DNA of 64,000 nucleotides from Henriciella sp045287255 (GTDB lineage Bacteria > Pseudomonadota > Alphaproteobacteria > Caulobacterales > Hyphomonadaceae), in NCBI RefSeq assembly GCF_045287255.1, contig NZ_CP137142.1:1674001-1738000 (forward strand), given 5' to 3'. The notes beneath the pieces were generated by a model. That model did no database searches. It saw only the letters and a program-made list of their open reading frames with translations, and was not told the origin of the DNA. This document shows positions 59,221 to 64,000 of the stretch, one piece after another. Within the stretch, counting starts at the first letter, position 1; each line of letters opens with the position of its first letter. The translations under genes were made by a program, and so were the position numbers.

Positions 59221-60210
59221 ATGGCGGATGATAATCAGGCAATCGTAGCACAGGCTGAAGCGGCTGGTGAAACCCTTGCCAAGGTACGTGCAGAGATTGG
59301 CAAAGCCGTTTTCGGACAAGATCGCGTCATTGAGTTGGCCTTGTCGGCTATTCTGGCTGGCGGTCACGCACTCCTGATCGGTGCACCCGGCCTTGCTAAA
59401 ACCCGCCTGGTTGAGGCCATCGGCACTGCACTGGGCCTCGATAATGCGCGTATCCAGTTTACGCCTGATCTGATGCCCGGTGATATTCTGGGCTCCGAAG
59501 TTCTGGATGAGGGCGCTGATGGGGCGCGTGCTTTCCGCTTTATCAAAGGCCCGATCTTTACCAGCCTGCTCATGGCGGACGAAATCAATCGTGCCTCCCC
59601 GCGTACCCAGTCCGCCTTGCTGCAAGCGATGCAGGAAAAGCATGTCACGGTCGCCGGGGTTCGCTATGACCTGCCAGCGCCTTTCCATGTTCTGGCCACA
59701 CAAAACCCGATTGAACAGGAAGGCACCTATCCCCTGCCCGAGGCACAGCTTGATCGTTTCCTCTTGAAGATTGATGTGACCTATCCCGACCTCGATACAG
59801 AGCGGCGTATCCTTGTCGAAACCACAGGCGGCGATGAGCAAGCGGTTGAAACCGCCCTAAACCCGCTCGGCCTGCAGCAGTTACAGGCCCTCGTCCGTCA
59901 AATGCCTGTCGGGGAGAAAGTCTTGAATGCCATTCTCGGCATCGTTCGCGATGCCCGCCCTGAACAATCTCAGGATGACCGCGTGCGCCGCTTCATTGAC
60001 TGGGGCCCATCACCGCGCGCCGGACAAGCTCTAATGCTCGCCAGCCGCGCGCGGGCTCTGCTGCGCGGTCGCCTTGCGCCAAGCATTGAAGACGTCGAAG
60101 CCCTCGCCGAACCTTGCCTCGCTCACCGTATGGGCCTGCGCTATGACCCAACTGGCGAAGCGCCGGACCTTGAAACGCTGATAGGCGATCTCGTGAAGAA
60201 AGCGGCCTAA
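59221..60210 (+). CDS. MoxR-family AAA+ ATPase (operon with DUF58 and DUF4159)
   Basis: This 329-residue MoxR ATPase has Walker A GAPGLAKT at residues 54-61, RIQFTPDLMPGDILGSEVL, LLMADEINRASPRTQSALLQAM, FHVLATQNPIEQEGTYPLPEAQLDRF and the SPRAGQALMLASRA lid. It is most similar in pattern to the MoxR at 21520 but has a different downstream set. It lies nine bases before the DUF58 gene. Confidence 0.93.
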   Translation: MADDNQAIVAQAEAAGETLAKVRAEIGKAVFGQDRVIELALSAILAGGHALLIGAPGLAKTRLVEAIGTALGLDNARIQFTPDLMPGDILGSEVLDEGADGARAFRFIKGPIFTSLLMADEINRASPRTQSALLQAMQEKHVTVAGVRYDLPAPFHVLATQNPIEQEGTYPLPEAQLDRFLLKIDVTYPDLDTERRILVETTGGDEQAVETALNPLGLQQLQALVRQMPVGEKVLNAILGIVRDARPEQSQDDRVRRFIDWGPSPRAGQALMLASRARALLRGRLAPSIEDVEALAEPCLAHRMGLRYDPTGEAPDLETLIGDLVKKAA

Positions 60211-60219
60211 AGGCAAATC

Positions 60220-61083
60220 GTGTCTGATCTTGCGACCCTCCGCGCTGAAGCCGAAACTCTTGCCCGGCAATTGCCCGACCTGTCTTTACAGGCCGAGGCG
60301 GCTGATCTTGTGCATCCGGGGGCTGCAGGGCGAAAGCGCGCTGGCTCTGGTGAGCAATTCTGGCAGTATCGCCGTTATGCCCAGACCGATGCTGCCGACC
60401 GGATCGATTGGCGGCGCAGTGCACGCGGTGATGAGTATTATGTTCGCGAGACTGAGCTGGAAACGGCACGCACCATCCTGTTCTGGACCGACCCCAATGC
60501 CGGGTTTGACTGGCGCAGCGATCACAGCGGGCCAACGAAAGCCGACCGCGCCCGCACGCTGATGCTCGCGCTGGGCATCCTCCTGTCAAAGGAAGGGGAG
60601 CGGATTGGCGTCCTGAATGGCCCACGCCCGGCTTCGCTGGGGAAGACGGCTCCAGATCGGCTGGCAGAGGACATGCTCGTCAAAGGCAGTGAAGCCCTGA
60701 CCCCACCCAAATCCACAGCGCTCACCATTGTGGCCAGTGATTTCTATGACCCGCTTGATTCATGGCGCGCCCGCCTTGCGCCCCTGGCGGCAAAGTGCCG
60801 ACACGGCATCCTGCTCTGCGTGAGTGACCCGATTGAGCATGATTTCCCCTATTCCGGTCGGACGAAATTCTCTCGCCCTGGCTCTACGCTGGATCGTATC
60901 TTTGGCCGCGCTGAAACAGTGCGTGAGGACTATCTTGCCCGCTTCGCCGCGCAACGCGAAGGATTGAGCGCGCTCGCTGCTCAGATGGGTTGGGCACTTG
61001 TCACGCATCGCACGGACGAACCCGCCCTGCACGGCGCCGCAGCACTCTTGAGCGCCTTGCAGCAGTTTGGGGTTAAGGCATGA
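60220..61083 (+). CDS. DUF58 domain-containing protein (soluble form)
   Basis: This 287-residue DUF58 protein lacks the N-terminal helices seen in the 22489 homologue. The block GEQFWQYRRYAQTDAADRIDWRRSARGDEYYVRETE (about residues 46-80) is the DUF58 signature, followed by a VWA-like region. It begins with GTG at 60220 (AAAGG upstream) and overlaps the next start by four bases, being paired with the MoxR before it. Confidence 0.88.
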   Translation: MSDLATLRAEAETLARQLPDLSLQAEAADLVHPGAAGRKRAGSGEQFWQYRRYAQTDAADRIDWRRSARGDEYYVRETELETARTILFWTDPNAGFDWRSDHSGPTKADRARTLMLALGILLSKEGERIGVLNGPRPASLGKTAPDRLAEDMLVKGSEALTPPKSTALTIVASDFYDPLDSWRARLAPLAAKCRHGILLCVSDPIEHDFPYSGRTKFSRPGSTLDRIFGRAETVREDYLARFAAQREGLSALAAQMGWALVTHRTDEPALHGAAALLSALQQFGVKA

Positions 61084-63869
61084 CGCTCGGTCCATTCCTG
61101 TTTGGGGCACCGCTTGCTCTGATTGGCCTGATCGCCTTGCCAGTCATCTGGTGGATCCTGCGCGCGACGCCGCCAACGCCCAAAGATGCTGAGCTACCCA
61201 GTTTGCGCCTGCTGGATGATGTCGATCCAAGAGAAGAAACCCCTGCCCGCACGCCTTGGTGGATCCTGCTCTTGCGTCTAGCCGCCGCGGCACTTGCCAT
61301 TGCCGGGCTATCACTCCCGCTCTATGCGCCAGGCGCGCAATCTGGCGAAGATGCCAGCGGGCCGGTTCTGGTCGTGATCGACGATGGCTGGACCTCGGCG
61401 CAACGCTGGGGCGAGCTGCGCAACGCCGCGCTGACCGCGCTTGATGGCGAGGACAGGGATACACCTGCACATCTCCTGCTGACCGCGCCACGCAGCTTGA
61501 ACGCTGACCCAGCCGAGCGCCTCAATCGCAGCGACTTTGAAGCCCGTATCCGTTCCCTTCAGCCTCAACCGTGGGCCGTGGACCGCGCAGAGGCTTTAGA
61601 GCGCCTTGAGGCATCCTCTCTACGCCCTGCGCGTATCCTCTATGTCTCCGATGGTCTCAACCCCGAAACGGCCACAGACTTTACCCGCGCACTGGCTGCG
61701 AAAGCGCCTTTAAGCATCTATGCCGCAACGCCGCGCGGCCCTGCCGCTATTACAGGTCTCACCTCAGCGGCTGATGGCGTCACCCTGACCATCCACCGCA
61801 CTGATCCGGCAAATGCCAGCGACCACTTCATCTCTGCCCTCACTCTCGATGGGGCAGCCCTCGCAACGACTGAAGCCAGCTTTGCCGCCGGCGAAACCGA
61901 TACAAATGCCACCTTCACCCTACCGCCTGCCGCACTCGCACGTATAGCCCGGTTTCAAGTCACCGGCAGTGCCAGCGCAGGAACCATATGGCTCTGGGAT
62001 AGCGCGGACCGCTCCCGCCGCATCGGGCTTGTCAGCGGAGATAGCACCGCCCAACCCCTGCTCAGCGATATGCATTATGTCCGCAAAGCCCTCGAACCCT
62101 TTGCAACCATCACAGAAGGCGATCTGTCCGCTCTGATCGCAGAAAACCCGGACGCGATCATCCTGACCGATATTGGGCAGATTGATCCGACTGCGCTTGA
62201 GGCTGTGACCGCCTGGGTCGAAGAAGGCGGCGCTCTGATCCGCTTTGCCGGGCCGCGCATGGCGGCGAGTGGCGAAACGCTTGTCCCTGCACCACTTCGC
62301 CGGGCAAGCCGTGCCATTGGCGGGGCGCTGACATGGGAAACCCCGCAACCGCTTGGCAGCTTCCCTGAAACCTCTCCGTTTGCAGGCCTGCCTGTCCCCG
62401 ACGATATTCGTGTGCGCCAACAGGTTCTGGCCCGCCCCGGACCAGACCTTGCTCGTCGAACCTGGGCGCGCCTTGAAGATGGCAGCCCACTGGTCACAGC
62501 CGATCAGCGTGGTCAGGGCAGTTTGATCCTGTTTCACATCACCGCAGGTCCAGATTGGTCCGACCTGCCCTATTCGGGCCTGTTCGTGGACATGCTGCGC
62601 CGGGCCATTGCGGCTGGAAAAGGTGAAGCAGTCTCAGACGAGCAAGGGCTCTACACCCCGACCCTCTCGCTTAATGCGCGCGGGCAGTTGCAACAGCCAA
62701 GTCCAATCGCCACGCCGTTGGAGGCGAGTGAATTCGGGATTGTTGAGCCCTCTGAAACGCACCCCCCGGGTCTTTATCAGGGGCCAGGAGGGACACGCGC
62801 CTTGAATATAGCGGCCGGTGAGCGCCTCATTCCGATGACAGACTGGCCAACAAGCGCAACCCTGCTCGGTGATGCGCAGGTCAGCACCCTGCACCTTGCC
62901 GGACCGCTCCTTGGTTTAGCCGGCCTTCTATTGGCCATCGATTTGATCATTGCCCTCAGCCTTGCTGGTCACCTCCCCTTGCGGCGCAAAGCTGCGACAG
63001 CAGCCCTTCTGCTGCTTTGCACAGTACCACTCGCCTCACAGGTTCCAATTGCAGAGGCCCAAGGCTTCCGCTTCGATCCAGTCCCTGAACAGCGTGAGCC
63101 GCTACCCAAGGATATCGAAGCCGCTCTTATGATGCGCCTTGCCTATATCGAAACTGGCGATGCTCGAACGGATCGTCGTACTCGTGAAGGCCTCAACGGG
63201 GTTAGCCTCACCCTGTTCCGCCGCTCCAGCGTCGAGCCCGCAGACCCACATGCGGTGAACCCGGAAACTGACGCCCTCGATGTCTACCCTGTCATCTTTC
63301 TGGTTCTGCCAGATGATCCAACGCCCTTAAGTGAAACAGCGATTGCCCGCCTCAACGCCTATATGCGTGGCGGAGGCACTCTGTTCATCGATACACGCGC
63401 AGGGGGCTCCATTGGTCAAAGCGGTTTTGATGGCCTGACCAATATTCTTCCCGGCCTCGACACCCCGGCTTTAGCCCCGGTTGCCGATGATCACGTTCTG
63501 TCACGTACGTTCTACCTGCTACAGGCCTATCCGGGTCGCTATGCCAACCGACCTCTATGGATGGAAGCCACAGGCACAGCTGAGCGCAGTGAGCGGCGCG
63601 GCGACGGCGTTAGCCGCCTGTTTGTCACAGATGCCGATTACACATCTGCCTGGGCTGTCGATGATCGCGGCCGGGCGCTCTATTCCGTTGATGGCGGCGA
63701 TGATCAGCGCGAACAAGCTATGCGTTTTGGCGTCAATCTGATCATGTATGTGCTGACCGGGAACTATAAGGAAGATCAGGTTCATATCCCGGCCTTGCTT
63801 GAACGGCTTGGGGAAGAAGATGGGGTTGGCAATTTTGAGGACGGCCCTGAAGGCGAGGTCATCCCATGA
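61080..63869 (+). CDS. BatA-like/DUF4159 membrane protein
   Basis: This 929-residue protein has a BatA-type N-terminus with two membrane helices (FGAPLALIGLIALPVIWWILRA near 8-28 and WWILLLRLAAAALAIAGLSLPLY near 60-82), a VWA-like region (VLVVIDDGWTSAQRW), a periplasmic middle, a further pair of hydrophobic segments near 610-660, and a C-terminal DUF4159 domain (FDPVPEQREPLPKDIEAALMMRLAYIETGD onwards, from about 665). This architecture is usual in alphaproteobacterial MoxR operons. Its stop overlaps the next start by ATGA. Confidence 0.88.
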   Translation: MTLGPFLFGAPLALIGLIALPVIWWILRATPPTPKDAELPSLRLLDDVDPREETPARTPWWILLLRLAAAALAIAGLSLPLYAPGAQSGEDASGPVLVVIDDGWTSAQRWGELRNAALTALDGEDRDTPAHLLLTAPRSLNADPAERLNRSDFEARIRSLQPQPWAVDRAEALERLEASSLRPARILYVSDGLNPETATDFTRALAAKAPLSIYAATPRGPAAITGLTSAADGVTLTIHRTDPANASDHFISALTLDGAALATTEASFAAGETDTNATFTLPPAALARIARFQVTGSASAGTIWLWDSADRSRRIGLVSGDSTAQPLLSDMHYVRKALEPFATITEGDLSALIAENPDAIILTDIGQIDPTALEAVTAWVEEGGALIRFAGPRMAASGETLVPAPLRRASRAIGGALTWETPQPLGSFPETSPFAGLPVPDDIRVRQQVLARPGPDLARRTWARLEDGSPLVTADQRGQGSLILFHITAGPDWSDLPYSGLFVDMLRRAIAAGKGEAVSDEQGLYTPTLSLNARGQLQQPSPIATPLEASEFGIVEPSETHPPGLYQGPGGTRALNIAAGERLIPMTDWPTSATLLGDAQVSTLHLAGPLLGLAGLLLAIDLIIALSLAGHLPLRRKAATAALLLLCTVPLASQVPIAEAQGFRFDPVPEQREPLPKDIEAALMMRLAYIETGDARTDRRTREGLNGVSLTLFRRSSVEPADPHAVNPETDALDVYPVIFLVLPDDPTPLSETAIARLNAYMRGGGTLFIDTRAGGSIGQSGFDGLTNILPGLDTPALAPVADDHVLSRTFYLLQAYPGRYANRPLWMEATGTAERSERRGDGVSRLFVTDADYTSAWAVDDRGRALYSVDGGDDQREQAMRFGVNLIMYVLTGNYKEDQVHIPALLERLGEEDGVGNFEDGPEGEVIP

Positions 63870-64000
63870 TTGAAGCCTCCCGCCTCGCTTTCGACCCTTT
63901 CCTACCCTGGCCATGGCTTTGGACTCTGGCGGCTCTCTGCGGACTTGCTCTGCTCGGCTACCTTGTCCTGCGCGGGCGCGCATGGCTGACCCGCACATTG
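63866..64000 (+). CDS. Membrane protein, 5' end only (MoxR operon, continues past window)
   Basis: 45 codons are visible from an ATG overlapping the DUF4159 stop. A hydrophobic helix at about residues 14-37 (PWPWLWTLAALCGLALLGYLVL) is followed by basic residues. In relatives a large membrane protein with glutamine-amidotransferase-like or VWA character follows DUF4159; the fragment fits that place but is too short to prove it. Confidence 0.7.
   Translation, partial: MIEASRLAFDPFLPWPWLWTLAALCGLALLGYLVLRGRAWLTRTL

Noticed and set aside
59080..59841. 253-residue antisense open frame over the third moxR
   Set aside because: It runs through the palindromic repeat and opposite the Walker motifs of a clear ATPase.

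Overview
The window is ordinary chromosomal DNA of a Gram-negative alphaproteobacterium, most likely from the Caulobacterales/Maricaulales/Hyphomonadaceae side. The evidence is gene content: 5-aminolevulinate synthase (C4 haem route), a petABC cytochrome bc1 operon with a CBP3-type assembly chaperone gene nearby, FlbT, a MucR/Ros regulator, a K+-independent proton pyrophosphatase, a RibBX-type riboflavin protein, and the DUF1285/CoA-pyrophosphatase/DUF6111/CCA gene string next to a MoxR-DUF58-DUF4159 operon. I see no phage, insertion sequence, CRISPR array or rRNA. Genes are tightly packed: many neighbours overlap by ATGA, and several convergent pairs share or abut stop codons.

Layout. 0-3.2 kb: 3' end of recQ, tRNA-Gly(GCC), tRNA-Asn(GTT), tRNA-Cys(GCA), an isoaspartate methyltransferase-like gene and a luciferase-like monooxygenase. 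3.4-13.3 kb: an unrecognised two-membrane-segment protein, MarC, flbT with a small unknown gene, an orphan MoxR ATPase, tlyA, sodC, an SDR plus lipoprotein amidase pair, ettA and a DUF922 protein. 13.4-19.4 kb: a DPP-IV-like peptidase with a small membrane protein, then an FMN lactate-monooxygenase-like/DUF1330/GST-like operon whose ribosome binding site lies in a perfect hairpin, then fRMsr. 19.5-25.7 kb: a six-gene DUF4129-DUF4350-MoxR-DUF58-SpoIIM-RDD operon. 25.7-31 kb: plsX-fabH-ihfA-merR, the bc1 chaperone, bamE and a secreted unknown. 31-37.7 kb: hppA, then (on the same strand) a riboflavin block ribD(reductase only)-ribE-ribBX-ribH-nusB-thiL. 38-41 kb: petABC. 41-50 kb: mtnP, a CinA-like protein, an enoyl-CoA hydratase, an acyltransferase, a TetR regulator, yajC-secD-secF, an Hpt protein and NAD kinase. 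50.3-56.3 kb: an aldolase-II protein, hemA, mucR, glyA-nrdR, hemF and tspO. 56.2-64 kb: cca, DUF6111, CoA pyrophosphatase and DUF1285 on one strand, then MoxR-DUF58-DUF4159 and the start of another membrane gene on the other.

Themes. Haem supply (hemA, hemF, tspO), bc1 and its chaperone form one respiratory theme. Three MoxR AAA+ ATPases lie in 64 kb, each in a different partner setting. The riboflavin block is unusual: ribD has lost its deaminase half, the second half of the RibBA-like protein lacks the GTP cyclohydrolase II cysteines, and glyA-nrdR, which often sits beside ribD in alphaproteobacteria, is 16 kb away.

The most unusual non-coding signals are two copies of a palindromic intergenic repeat with identical cores but arms that change together, the hairpin that buries the Shine-Dalgarno of the lactate-monooxygenase operon, and a four-codon mini-ORF carrying the only good Shine-Dalgarno before a secreted protein. 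I did not find a clear new defence or mobile system. Stretches over 100 bases without genes not listed separately (641-773, 849-1002, 1174-1346, 1421-1575, 6048-6231, 13286-13400, 19352-19467, 33260-33402, 37747-37965, 51074-51192) show no feature I can support beyond likely promoter DNA.
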